Origin: Amorphophallus konjac
Taxonomy: Eukaryota; Streptophyta; Magnoliopsida; Alismatales; Araceae
Direction of reading: 5' to 3'
DNA: 64,000 nucleotides
NCBI GenBank assembly: GCA_022559845.1
Contig: CM040125.1
Span: 200,424,102 to 200,488,101, forward strand
Shown: in pieces, positions 53,600 through 64,000 of the stretch
Layout of the letters: each line of letters opens with the position of its first letter
How positions within the stretch are numbered: position 1 is the first letter of the stretch
The notes under the pieces: generated by a model
Databases searched by the model: none
The model's input: the letters and a program-made list of their open reading frames with translations, nothing else
What the model was told of the DNA's origin: nothing
Translations under genes and position numbers: made by a program

Positions 53600-55386
53600 T
53601 GACCGAGAAATTTGAAGCCATCAAATCTGTAAACATAGAATTACAGAAAGATTTTGAAATACAACAAAGAGAAATGAAGCAAATTGAAAATGGAAGAAAG
53701 TATGAAGTCAATTCAGAAGACCAGCTTCTAATAAATGAATTGGTTCAAAATGATAAGCTTAAAGAAGAAATTGAAAAATTGAAGCGGTTAAACAGTGCGA
53801 TGTCTGAGAGACTTCTAACCTTAGAAAAAAGAAAAATGGTGTGTGTTGAAGTTCTTGAAAAATTGAGTATTTTGGAACAAGAAATTGAAAAATATAAAAC
53901 TGCTAACAAGGTGTTAACTGAATGTGTGAATTACAGTGAACAAGAGATTGCCAGTTATGAGTTACAAATCACCTCTTTAGAAAATGAAATCCAAGACTTA
54001 AGGAACTCTCTATCAAAGTTTGTTAGTGGGCAAGATAATCTGAACAAACTGCTGGGAGTAAAAGTCAATTTTTAGAAGGAGGGGTTAGGTTATAATCCTG
54101 TAAATAAAAAGAATTTTGAAAATATAATTCATACACCTTTTGTTGCTAGCTCTACTTCTCACACTTCTCAGAAGTCACATGTTTCTCAGTCCACTGTTCA
54201 AAGAACCCAAAAATAAACTATTTTCGTTAAATCTTCTGAACAGAAAAAGCCTTCTACTTCATCTCCACCTCAGTATAAGGCTAAGAAAACACAGAAACAA
54301 GATAAAAATCAAAAAATGATTGGAGAACAGAAAATGAATAAAAAGGGTTCATCTGTGCATGTTGATCACAGTCCTCACACACACTCACATGCATCTAGAA
54401 GGAAAATGTCATGCCACTACTGTCATAGATTTGGACATTTAATGCATGAGTGTAAATTGATGGAGAAGGATGACATGAGGGCCGGGATAATGAATGCTAA
54501 GAAACTTCATGATAAAAAGTCTTCATTCCAGAAAAAGAAAATTGAATGTCTGCACTGTGGCAAATTAGGACACTCAATTGCTCATTGTTGGTTTGCTAGT
54601 GGTAAGAAAACTTTTTATTCATATCATGCTAAATTCCCTGCAAACCAACATATTTTTAATAAAAACAAATCTGTTTCAATGAACCAGCATATCATCTGTT
54701 TTAACTGCAATAAAATTGGTCACAAGACCTCTGAATGCTGGTCAGGCTTTTTCAAAAGAAATTCTATTTCATGCTTTGAATGTGGAAAGCATGGTCACAG
54801 GGCCATTGATTGTTGGCATGCTCAGGGTAGAAAATTCAATTCTAAAACTGTTAAATTCCCTGCCATTAACAGAAAGTCTCCTGCATGCTCTCACTGTGGA
54901 AAGTATGGCCACATAGTCAAAGACTGTTGGCATGCTCAAGGGAAAAAATTCATTTTTGGAAAGTTTAAATTCCCTGCTAGTACAAATGCTCTCAGAAAGA
55001 ACAAAGTTGTTTTCAAAAAGAAAAACTTTGAATGTGTTGATTATGGAAAACAGTTTGGTCATGCAAATAACAGAAATTTCCATACTAATGCACATACAAT
55101 TCATGTTCATGATGATGTGCATAAAAAGAACCTAAATTCTGTTTTCTCATGCCATCATTGTGGGAAGCCAGGTCACAGGGCTGCAACCTGTTGGCTGGCA
55201 GGATATCAAAACCAAACTGGTTTTGGTAAACAGAATTTTTATTCTGTTAACAGAAAATCTCATGTGTATGCACATAGAATTCATGCTAACAAGAATGTGC
55301 ATAAATCAGATCTGAAAACTGCTGCTAGGAGTAATATTGTCATGTCAGGACCCAAGACTTCTTGGGTACCTGTTTGTGCAAAATAA
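53600..55386 (+). pseudogene. gag: S2 gag, C-terminal part with six CCHC zinc knuckles
   Basis: The frame from 41407 continues here: coiled coil (53600-54050), LGYNPVNKK, then a Lys/Ser/His-rich linker. From 54409 come six intact CCHC knuckles (CHYCHRFGHLMHEC, CLHCGKLGHSIAHC, CFNCNKIGHKTSEC, CFECGKHGHRAIDC, CSHCGKYGHIVKDC, CHHCGKPGHRAATC) and a seventh, decayed one (CVDYGKQFGHANN) before the last. The spacer phrase CWHAQGKKF recurs, so the array grew by duplication. In-frame stops lie at 54073 and about 54214. It ends GPKTSWVPVCAK, TAA at 55384. Most Gag proteins have one or two knuckles. Confidence 0.88.
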
Positions 55387-55730
55387 CATTGCAATGCAGG
55401 TGTGCCTTGGGACTGAAATAAAAGAGGTAATAAACCAAGGCACTCAAGAATGAAAATCCCTTCCTGAATCTTTTAGATAAATTTCTTGCACTTCATATTT
55501 TTAGTTCTACTGCATGACATACTAAATCTATTTTTACATATTCATTCTTTATCTGCATTGTCTGAATTGATGCCTATGAACTCTCCTCATCTGAAGTGCA
55601 TATATGTGATTTGCATGTATAGTACATTAAAAAATCTGAACTGCATTTGAATGCTGTTTGAAAACTGTCTGGTGCATAGTTCACTGAAAATCTGATTTAT
55701 ACATAGGACTGCACATTGAATTATCATGAT

Positions 55731-55847
55731 TGACCACTATGGTATGTAAATGGTAAGCTACCAAAAGACAGGGAAATCTATCTGGAGGTTCCTACTATGT
55801 GTGAGGTGGTCTTTTAGACCAAGTGCTCTGCCTAGTACCATGGGTCA
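55731..55847 (+). ncRNA. Cloverleaf-like RNA module, S2 copy
   Basis: The closing stem is TGACC plus ATGGTA (55731-55744) against TACCAT plus GGTCA (55836-55847) with an internal loop. The last hairpin is GGTCT/AGACC with loop TTT (55808-55820). The ctatgtgtgagg segment matches the 7-nt-loop arm of the S1 copies, though its stem is weaker. The first arm is also less clear. The total of 117 nt equals S1 copy a. Confidence 0.6.
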
Positions 55848-56524
55848 CTTTGCTGAATAGGACAATCTGATTGTGCACAAGTCACTATATCATTTGGAAT
55901 CACATGTTCAGTTTCTTATGGCAAACATTGCATGTTTTCAGGGGGAGTTAGTTGCATGTGTTTTTGCATACATATAGTGCATTGCATTTCATTTCATTGA
56001 AAATGCCATAACGAGTGTCTGAATGCATGTTGACAGGGGGAGTCAATGCATCGCATATAGGTTGTCAAATGCATACATTTGTCAGAATTCATTGCATATC
56101 CCCTCTTATCATTTTTGTTGACAAACCTTGATCATATCCCTTCTAAGCTTCGAAATCTCTCCTATCAATTGGTATCATTTGGCTTCAGAATTCCATCAGT
56201 CTTTCATGAAGATTTCAATGGGACTATCTCGATCATAAATCTGAAATCTCTTGAACTAGAAATCTTCTATTATACATTTTTATGAATGACTGAAATAACT
56301 CATGTGGTTTAAGTTTAATGTATTCAATGAGTTTGGCTTTAAAATCTCTTAAAAATATCTGAAGCATGTTTAATAAACCTTAACCATCTGTTTCATGCTG
56401 TGTCTTGTAAAATCTTCTGAAATCTGCACTCTTGAATACATGACTTCAACTGATTAAGTACATGAAATTATTATTGACTTGAAGCAAATGATTTTTTCTG
56501 AACAGTCTAAAGGGTAATATCTGT

Positions 56525-56597
56525 CAGAGCAATGACCTTGGTCACTGAGAAACACATGTCCAAAGGACTGTGTCATGAGGTACCATAGTTAACTCTG
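56525..56597 (+). ncRNA. CAGAG module, S2 copy 1
   Basis: CAGAGCAATGAC to CTCTG. The inner stem ACACA, bulged T, GTCC (56552-56561) pairs with GGAC, TGTGT (56565-56573), and gtgtcatgaggt overlaps its end. Confidence 0.55.
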
Positions 56598-56621
56598 ATT
56601 AAGAACTCATTAAAATTCAGG

Positions 56622-56708
56622 CAGAGCAATGGCATGCACATTGAGAAATACAACTCACTCATCAAGAAATGATTTGAAGTGTGTCATGATGTGTAAATGC
56701 TATCTCTG
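56622..56708 (+). ncRNA. CAGAG module, S2 copy 2
   Basis: CAGAGCAATGGC to CTCTG, with ttgagaaata and tgtcatgatgtg shared. The inner stem is weaker (TCAT/ATGA). Confidence 0.5.
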
Positions 56709-57740
56709 TTCATATAAAGCATGACAGTTAGTCACACTAAGTACTTAGGGATATTGGCCTCTGATCAAGGTATATCCTCTAGTTACAAGGTGTGCACTGA
56801 ACTAGAGTGCTCGTAAAATTTGTAACATGAAAAATTATTGAACGAATTAAAATATCTGAATATTGATGCTAAAATCAAATTGCTACAACCCTAGACAAAA
56901 TCATATGACTTCATAATTGCTTGATTTCAATACTGATGCATGTAATTCCGAAAGAAGTCAATAAATTTGATTGTGTAAGAGAAAGGGAGTTTTATCAAGA
57001 TAAATATGAGGGCTTGGTTCATTTTTATTAAACCATGGTTTTAGATATCAATACAGAATTTTATTGATAAACTCTGCATACATCATGTTTAAACCATGTT
57101 GATCAATAAAAATCATTCATAAGCCCTTATAATGGAAGACTTTGAAATATTCTGATTTGGATTTATGAGAATGACATTCCCTTGAAAATCTGACTGAAAT
57201 TCTTGTAGTTGAAGCCTCTTTGAAAAATCTGATTATTTGAATTTTTTCTGCTCACTGTCCTTGATTCATTGAACTGACCTTATCATTGAAAGCCTCGGTG
57301 GTCTTCTTCTAAACTATATCAATTGGAAGCCATGCAACATGCATATCAATTGGCATCTATTCAGGAGGAGTTTCCATGACATATGCATCATGATGCATAG
57401 AAGGAGAAGAATTGTGCTCTTGCATTCATATTTCTGGTATCTGCATCTACATTCATACCCCTTCCCATGGTTTATTTTGATTATACCAAAGGGGGAGATT
57501 GTTTGCCCAAGAGGGAGGATATCATTCAATCAGTGCATGCAGGTTCCTTTTGATCATCTCTAACTCATGCTTTTGCTGAAACTCTTAAAGGGAGATAATC
57601 ATGTTCTTGCAAGGGGGAGAAATTGACTGAATTTTTATACATGCTATAATTTCTCAAACTATTTTCTTTTTGATGAAGTCAAAGGGGGAGAATAGTTTGA
57701 GTCATCAGACTGACTCACTGTGTAGTGTTGCCATCATCAA

Positions 57741-57752
57741 AAAGGGGGAGAT
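57741..57752 (+). other. Polypurine tract adjoining the S2 3' LTR
   Basis: aaagggggagat immediately before TGTCGTGCCCC. It is the last of at least six similar tracts in this region. Confidence 0.85.
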
Positions 57753-60587
57753 TGTCGTGCCCCTGTGGTTTTGATGATGGTTTTAATGGTGGTTTTGATG
57801 ATTGGCCTTTGAAGTGAGTTATTCATTGTGAGTCATCTTGCTGTGTGTGTCATCATGCTATTATTCAGTCATTCTCTAATCATAATGCTGTTTTATCATG
57901 TAAGTGAATGGAGTTCATATGGCTATCAGATAACATGCTCTACTCAATTCTGTCTACACTCTGTCTGCACAGTCTACACAGCAGTGCGTCAACTCATTGT
58001 GCTGATGCGTCAACCCTTCAGTCATGCTTGTCTCTGTCTACACAGCAGTGCGTCGACCCACCCTTGCTGATGCGTTGACCCATCAGAACATTGTTCTTTA
58101 TAGTAAGCCCACACATTGGTCTTCTTGACTCAAGGTCTATACATCCGGAAAGGGGCCAAGTCTATACAGTCTCACGCTCAAATCCTTCAAAGTCCATACA
58201 TTGGACTATAGCGTCCACTATTCATGCCTTGGTCCAAGTCTATACAGTGCACTGTGCAGCCTGTTCGTGTTCAAGCTTGTTGGTGAAGTCTGTACATCGC
58301 TCGCTCCTTCAGCTTTCACCAAGTCTGTACAGCGTGAACAGTTCGTCTCAATCCTTCGAAGTCTACACATTCATATGTCTTTCAAAGTCTGTACATTGCC
58401 AAAGTCAGTACAGCTCAACTCTATACAATGGATTGTCAAGCTTCATGTCTATACACTGGTTTGTCTAAACTTCAACTCTATACATCTGATTACTGTTGCA
58501 GTGTTCATCAAGTCTATACATCGCTAAGTTTGCACATTGTCTTCAGCTCAAGCGTTCAAAGCCAAGTCTATACAACGCTAAGTCAATACATTGAACTGTT
58601 CTTCAAGTCTGTACACTGGCTTCACATTTTCAATGTCTGTACAGTGGCTTCGCATAGGCAAGTCTGTACATCGGCTTCACTCACTCAAGTCCATACATCC
58701 ACACTGGATCATCAAGTCCATACATCCACAGTGGTACTTCCATGTCTATACATTGGCTCAGACTTACCAAGTCTGTACACTGCCTTTGGGTTCCAAGTCT
58801 ATACACTCCATCAGTGTACATACTTATTCATTTGCTGGTTCAAAGTCCATACACTCGTTTCTAAGGCAAAGTCTATACAATCGTCTTTGAGCATCAAAGT
58901 CTATACAGCCTGTCTGTCTTCATTGGTTATGTGCCTTTAGTGCGTTGACACACTTGGGTGACTGCGTAGACGCAATTGTGCGTCTTTCGCTTTCTGTCTT
59001 GTTCACTGCATCGAAGCTGACACTGGATGCGTTGACACATTGGCCAGTTGCCAAGGGCGTGAGCATCTCGCCTGAGGAGCTGAGGCGACGCTGCACGATG
59101 GAAGCGTTGACGCCTTGGGCTGATGTCCAAAGGTCTATTGATCAACATCAAGTCTGTATAGCATGAAGTCTGTACATTGGTTTTGTTTTTAACAGAACGC
59201 CTAAGTCTATACATTACTATGGATTACACTGAACCGTCGTTCATCAAAGGCTAAGTCTATACTCTGTCCATGTGTTAACTATTCGAAGTCCATTCATTGG
59301 TCAGTCTTGCTTATGCTTTGATCATCACAAGTCTGTACACTGCATTTTAACATGCGTTTCTACATTAAGTCTATACACTCGACTGTTAACTTCAAAGTCT
59401 ATACACTCAAGCTGCAGGTTGACTGTACACACCTTATTAACACCTGAACCAAGTATATACATCCAACTGATATCTTCCTATGTCTGTGTGGCAGGTACTA
59501 TTTGAGAGCTGAAGGCACGTGATCCAAGGACCTGAAATGCTGACACGTGGCCAAATATCTGGGCGGGAAATGTGGAGGACACACGCGCCCAGTGCTGCCT
59601 CTGCTCGAGCTGCTATAAAGGGGAGTCTCAGTTGTCTGAAGAAGAATGATCGAAAAGAGAGAAGCAGAAATAGCAGAAGTACAGAAGTGGTGAGGGTTCG
59701 ATCCAGCAGAAGGGAAGAGTTGCAGAGAACAGAAGAGAAGAGAAGAGAAGAGACAGAGAGAGCCTGCGAAAGAAGAAGAAAAAGAGTGAAGTAGCAGAAG
59801 AGAAAGAGAGAGAGAGAGAAGGAGTTCGTAGAGAAGAAATGGGAAAAGCTTGAAGATCTGCCCTCTGGCGTTTGGATCAAATCCAAGCCAGACCTGCTCC
59901 CTTGAGAGCTACATTACTTGTATTTTGTTTCCAGCTTTTGGCGCTGTGATTTTTCATCCTTTCTTATTTTCCTTTTTATCTTTCCATCTTTGTACTTCCG
60001 ATCCTCTGGACTAAGGTCATGTTCCTCCTGGTGGGTCAGGAGAAGGGAGATCTGATCTCCGGTTGCAAGTAGCTGGGAGCTACTTGTGGGTTCCCTCCGG
60101 TTGGGAGGAAGGGAGGATTGGTCCTCCGGTTCTGGACTTGCGGGTTGCAAGTCCAGGGGTCCCTCCTGGTCTGGAGGAAGAGAGGTCTGCGACCTCTAGT
60201 TTCTAAGTGGCTGGGAGTCACTTGGGTGTCCCTCCGGTTGGGAGGAAGAGGGGAGGCTGTTCCCCTGGTCAAGCTGTGTGGCAGCAACTGTTTGCAGACT
60301 GAGTCTGCTTGGTTCTAGCGTTTGCTAGTGAAGCCTCACTCCGGTTGGGAGTGAGGGGTGGATGTAGGTCTAGAGGACCGAACCACCTAAAAATCTTATG
60401 AGCAATGGTTTGCTTTGTGTGATTGCTTCCGCTAGATGCTTGGATAGACGCGCTTCATGTGTTTGCTCATAAGTTTAATTGAATTAGTTTTATTCTGTGA
60501 TTGCGTCTAGCATCTGAGTTTTTTTTGGCCATTATTCATAGAAGGATACATTCACCCCCCTCTGTATCTAGGCCTAGCACCCTAACA
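57753..60587 (+). repeat. 3' LTR of element S2 (2835 bp)
   Basis: TGTCGTGCCCC to CCTAACA, followed by the target duplication gattc. It has the same motif array, TATA box and folded units as the 5' copy. Confidence 0.95.
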
Positions 60588-61669
60588 GATTCGCCCTGGG
60601 CCGCTCCCTTGCCCTTATCTTTGGTTCGGGAGCGACCCACGGGAGCAGCTGGTTCATCAGCAGCCGAGTCATCTCCAAGCTCGATCACCTCTGCGGCCTC
60701 CTTCAGAGGTTCCCGCCTGGTGTCTACACGAAGAAGAAGACATGTTTAGGAAAAGAAAGATGACCCCCACATCCAAAGGAGAATCTAAGTTGTGGCACCT
60801 GAGCCTGACGGATGCAGCCGCGTGAGAAGACACCGCTCGATAATCTCCGGCGTCACCAGCTCTTCGGTGGACTGGCGGTGCTTAAGCAAGATGGCAGCAT
60901 ACTTCTCCACATGAGGAGGGAACTCGTCCTGTCTGGGAGGGATGTTAGGATAGAAATTGGAGATTACTAGGCACCTCCAGGTTTCCTCCACTGAACAAAT
61001 CCCCACCCAGAAGAATTGGGTCTTCCACCCCTTATGCGAAGAATCCTTCACCGCCAAAGAGATACAACTCCTATTCCGCCTTGCCTGGATGAAATAGAAG
61101 CCCTTCCCAGCCGAAGGATGTGCTTTCAAATCAAAAAAATAGTGGAAGAGGTCCATGGAAGGAGGAACTCCACACTGGCGGTAGAGAATGCGGAAGGCAG
61201 AAAGGAGGAGATAAGAGTTGGTTACCAACTGAATGGGCGCCAACCAAAAAAAATCAACAAGCTGAAGAACAAAAGGTTCGAAAGGAAGGCAGACTCCACC
61301 CTTCCACGACAGAAGAAACATACAGATGTGGCCTGTACGAGAGTCCAGGCTCATCTCGTATGGAGAAGCAACGGTAAAACTGAACTTGTGGGGCAGGCGA
61401 TACTAGTGCTCCAGCCTCCTCACATCCGCCTCCCCCAGTTCGCTGCAGTTTGGGACCGGCGCCCTCACCACCGGCTCGTCCTCCCACTCCTCAACCTCTG
61501 AGCGCTGCTCCGCCATGGAATCAGGAGAAGACTCTGAGGAAAGGCGATCCCGAGACCCTGAAGTTTCCGGGGGAGGAGGAAGCTGCCGGACTGCCTCCGC
61601 GGTTATCTCCGCCAACTCCTCAAATGCCGCGACAAGCCTCTGCTCCTCCGTCGTGTCCTCATGGCGCAT
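60588..61669 (-). pseudogene. Element B antisense ORF, N-terminal part (Transposase_28 type), two exons
   Basis: From 61669: MRHEDTTEEQRLVAAFEEL, a Ser/Glu-rich stretch, one in-frame stop at 61403-61405, then in the same frame the conserved domain (APIQLVTNSYLLL, FHYFFDLKAHPSAGKGF, SHKGWKTQFFWVG, EELVTPEIIERCLL). Exon 1 ends at 60799. The frame would meet a TAG inside the intron at 60724-60798. Exon 2 starts at 60723, restores an open frame (TRREPLKEAAEVIELGDD) and runs to the S2 insertion, continuing at 37741. Better preserved than the element A copy. Function is unknown. Confidence 0.82.
60724..60798 (-). other. Probable spliceosomal intron in the antisense ORF (75 nt)
   Basis: Donor CAG then GTGCCAC at 60799/60798, a T-rich stretch (ctttcttttcc, ttcttcttcg), acceptor TGTAG at 60724. 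Removal joins a phase-1 codon and skips an in-frame TAG. Element A has a GTAAGTG donor at the same place. Because the gene is antisense to the element RNA, splicing would not remove it from the transposition intermediate. Confidence 0.65.
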
Positions 61670-63379
61670 CGAAGAGCCCCAAAATCAAGAACGAAGGAGA
61701 GTCAAAACCATAAAGACTGAGGGGGTCTGGAATGACAACAAGCGCCTGTGGGAGATGAGATTTTTATTAGAATATTTTATTTGATATTTATTTGTTTATT
61801 TTGCTTGTTTATTTGGTTTATTAATTAGGCGTGCCAGTCACTGTCGTGGCAATTTATTATGCGCTCATCTGACTAATCATATAATTATGGGTGATCGTGT
61901 TGGGACCCAAAACCCGTCGTACCATAAAGGCGGCGACGTTAATTATGCCCCTCCGAAAGAGAGACAACACTTGATTAATCGCCAAAATAAAGACCATGGG
62001 GCCCATATAACTAAAATGCAATTGCACGCAAGCACACAATGTAGTAGTACGTATTTATTAAATCGACTCCTGGTACGAGGCAGAGAACTTAGGTCCGAGG
62101 ACCATCATCACGCATGGTGATAGCTTCCGATCGGGCATAACCTGACTTTTCATAAATCGCCATTTAATATATCGGAGAATCGGATCATGCGAGCATGCAA
62201 GATAACAGTAGTCAGTATTATCACTTATTATTTGTTTGATCTTTCATTTATAACTTCGAGAAAGACTTTGGCACCATCATTCTGCTCCGAGGGGCATCAT
62301 GGCCCTCCTATTTTGAAGCTGTACACGACATTACGGTGCACATACATGGACCCATGAAGTGGCAAGATGTGACCGTATTCGAGCAAGTCTGAAAATTATC
62401 GGGACAATGTATGCCGGGGAGCGGCAAATTTGTTGTTCAGGAACCGAGAGAACGCGATTAAAACCCGATCGGAACAAATCAAATTCAGTGAGTTATCGGC
62501 CTAGGACAAGGTCACGCTTTGGTTATAGTGGGGCGAGCCCCGAGATCCAAGCACGGCTTGTCGGAGCATCATTAATATCCCATACCCGGGGTCTGGGGAA
62601 GATGAAGGTTCTGGGGCGGACGCTGCCAGATTCATTATTCCTTTATTTGGTCTTGTTATGATTTTAGATACATGACTACTTTTGTTCTCAATTTTATTTA
62701 TGTTATCCCCCTTTTATTATTCACTTGTTATTTATTTACCATTTATTTGTTTTATATTTTCTTATACTGGATGCATGCATCTTTAGATTCCCTTTGTTAG
62801 TATTTGTTTGACAATTATTCATTTATTCACCCTTTTTTTATTATTTATTCACCCCCTTTTTAATTCTTTTGTTGTCATTTATTTGTTTATTATGTATTCT
62901 TATCTCTCTCTTTCACACTCCTTTTTATTTTATTTCATCGCATCATATTATATTTATTATTTTTATTAGATGCACATGAAATGTTTATGCATTGTATTTA
63001 TTTGTTATGTAAATATTTATATTTATATGCATATGTATATATGTATGTATACGGGGGAGTGTATAACGTGAGTGTTTGTGCATGGCTTATTAAGGAGAGT
63101 TTAATGTTAACGTTTTTTTTATTTTAATGAGTTAGTGTTTAGGTTGGTTTTAGTTTTAGGTTTTTTTCTTTGTTAACGGAGGGGGGAATGGGTTGAACGC
63201 ATATGTGCATTTATTGTAACGTGGTTATGTATGGATTAAGGCTAGTGGAGAGATTAGGTGTGTTTTGCTTTTAAGTGTACCACATGATTTGTTTAATGGG
63301 TAAAGTGTAAAGTGCATGCAAGTAGTGTGAAGTGCATGTGTGCGTTGTGTTTATTTGTTTTAAGATAAAAGGGGATGAA

Positions 63380-63508
63380 GTGCCGCCGAATGGTCCCCGT
63401 CGGCGGCACCTTTCCACCCCTTTTTTTTATGTGAGCAGGAGTTGGACAACCTTTTTTGTTGTTTTTTTTATACACAACGGGGATCTCGGCGCGGTTTTGG
63501 CGCCGAGA
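63380..63508. repeat. Two perfect GC-rich hairpins upstream of a TATA box
   Basis: GTGCCGCCGA, 10-nt loop, TCGGCGGCAC (63380-63409), and TCTCGGCGC, 7-nt loop, GCGCCGAGA (63484-63508). The second arm, ggcgccgag, recurs once more just downstream (63515-63523). Confidence 0.75.
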
Positions 63509-63793
63509 AGCAATGGCGCCGAGAGGAAACCCCCTGTCGATTCTAGTTGGCATTTTTTTATTTACTTATTATTATTATATATATATATATTTGTTTATTT
63601 TTATTCTATTTGTTTGTTTATTCATTTTCATCATCATTATTATTATTATTTATTTTATTCGTTTACGTTTATTATTTTTTTCATTTTCTTTATTATGTTT
63701 TTTTTATTTTATTTTATTAACAGTTAGACAGTTAGTCTTTATGTCTGGCAAAAATCCGGCAGCATCTCTCCCGTACCCAGAGGGTTGATGGGG

Positions 63794-63801
63794 TATATAA
63801 G
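63794..63801 (+). promoter_or_regulatory. TATA box in the right-hand LTR
   Basis: TATATAAG within gatggggtatataagaaacc. The following sequence is GC-balanced, unlike the AT-rich DNA before it, as expected for a U3-to-R boundary. Confidence 0.55.
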
Positions 63802-64000
63802 AAACCGTCCACGGAGAGCCGAGACGGAATCCATAATAGAGATGGGCGTAGCCCGAGATCCAAAAGGACCGTAATCCGACGTGGTGTTTGTTAATATCCC
63901 CGTGAAGAGGCCATGGGAGAACATGCAGGGGTAGAACTCCAAAGACCAGTGGGGTGACAGAATGAAGGGGGGTTAACCCCGTTAATTTAGCTCCCATGGG

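Larger units (their letters stand above)
55387..57752 (+). other. S2 3' non-coding region with structured modules and polypurine tracts
   Basis: 2.37 kb with no supported ORF. It contains one cloverleaf-like module (55731), two CAGAG modules (56525, 56622), the conserved tail segment (56725-56820) and purine tracts at about 55939, 56034, 57486, 57610, 57679 and 57741. The order is the same as in S1, though most intervening sequence has diverged. Confidence 0.75.
37747..60587 (+). mobile_element. Element S2: gag-only Sirevirus-like Ty1/copia element, interrupted by element N
   Basis: Two long LTRs (37747-40591 and 57753-60587) bound by the 5-bp target duplication gattc (37742-37746 and 60588-60592), an iMet primer site, a single-frame gag split by element N, and a 2.4-kb structured 3' region with several polypurine tracts. 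No protease, integrase, RT or RNase H coding is present: Gag ends GPKTSWVPVCAK then stop, exactly where a Sirevirus pol would start. Without N it is about 10.6 kb. It sits in the antisense ORF of element B. Confidence 0.95.
29750..61746 (+). mobile_element. Element B: Ty3/gypsy Tat-lineage retrotransposon split by S2
   Basis: 5' LTR to 30708, primer site, gag, a shortened pol, a non-coding spacer and an antisense ORF in the layout of element A. S2 (37747-60587) sits in the antisense ORF, which continues at 60588-61669. The expected 3' LTR is not reached, because another LTR begins at 61747. Protease and most of the RT are missing, so the copy could not move on its own. Confidence 0.88.
61747..64000 (+). 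repeat. 5' portion of a further LTR, cut by the window end
   Basis: The homology to element B stops at 61746 and TGTGGGAGATGAG begins. The AT-rich opening with runs of tttattt resembles LTRs of Tekay/Del-type chromoviruses, from memory. Two GC-rich hairpins (63380-63409 and 63484-63508) and a TATA box at 63794 follow. No LTR end, primer site or coding region is reached, so class and orientation are provisional. Confidence 0.55.

Noticed and set aside
1..64000. Host protein-coding genes
   Set aside because: No open frame outside the retroelements shows a recognisable domain, plausible exon structure or sustained coding composition, apart from the doubtful fragment at 29393-29749.

Overview
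The window looks like plant nuclear DNA from an angiosperm with a large, repeat-rich genome. The evidence is initiator-tRNA-Met primer sites, LTRs of 1.8-3 kb, the Ty3/gypsy Tat lineage with an archaeal-type second RNase H and an antisense ORF, and Sirevirus-like copia features. I found no host gene, rRNA or tRNA, and the species cannot be named. Essentially everything assignable is nested LTR retrotransposon.

Layout. 1-6447: 3' part of Tat-type element A (decayed RNase H/integrase, antisense ORF, 3' LTR). 6448-8037: unassigned LTR-like DNA holding a striking array of hairpin words. 8038-27788: element S1, a gag-only Sirevirus-like copia element with a 2975-bp 5' LTR, gag and a long structured 3' region, but no recognised 3' LTR. 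Its gag is split by G, a gag-only Ty3/gypsy element (12306-23631) with three LTRs and two interiors, bounded by one 5-bp target duplication (gatag). 27789 to about 29750: a probable unrelated LTR and an orphan ORF fragment. About 29.75 kb to 61746: Tat-type element B, which lacks protease and most of the RT. Its antisense ORF is split by S2, a 22.8-kb gag-only Sirevirus-like element (37747-60587, target duplication gattc). The gag of S2 is split in turn by N, a minus-strand non-autonomous LTR element (41408-53594, target duplication actgc) carrying a 1027-1069 codon proline-rich ORF. A later 1.6-kb tandem duplication copied the junction between S2 gag and the N LTR. 61747-64000: start of a further LTR inserted into B.

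How the parts relate. G, S1 and S2 each encode a Gag with zinc knuckles but no enzymes, so they would need protease, RT and integrase from autonomous relatives. The two Sirevirus-like elements have very different LTRs, yet share folded RNA modules in the 5' leader and 3' region, with compensatory base changes between copies. Several LTR families here also carry arrays of short hairpin words with fixed arms, fixed loop length and variable loop sequence. The Tat antisense ORF of B contains a probable 75-nt spliceosomal intron whose removal restores frame. These are the observations I would follow up first.
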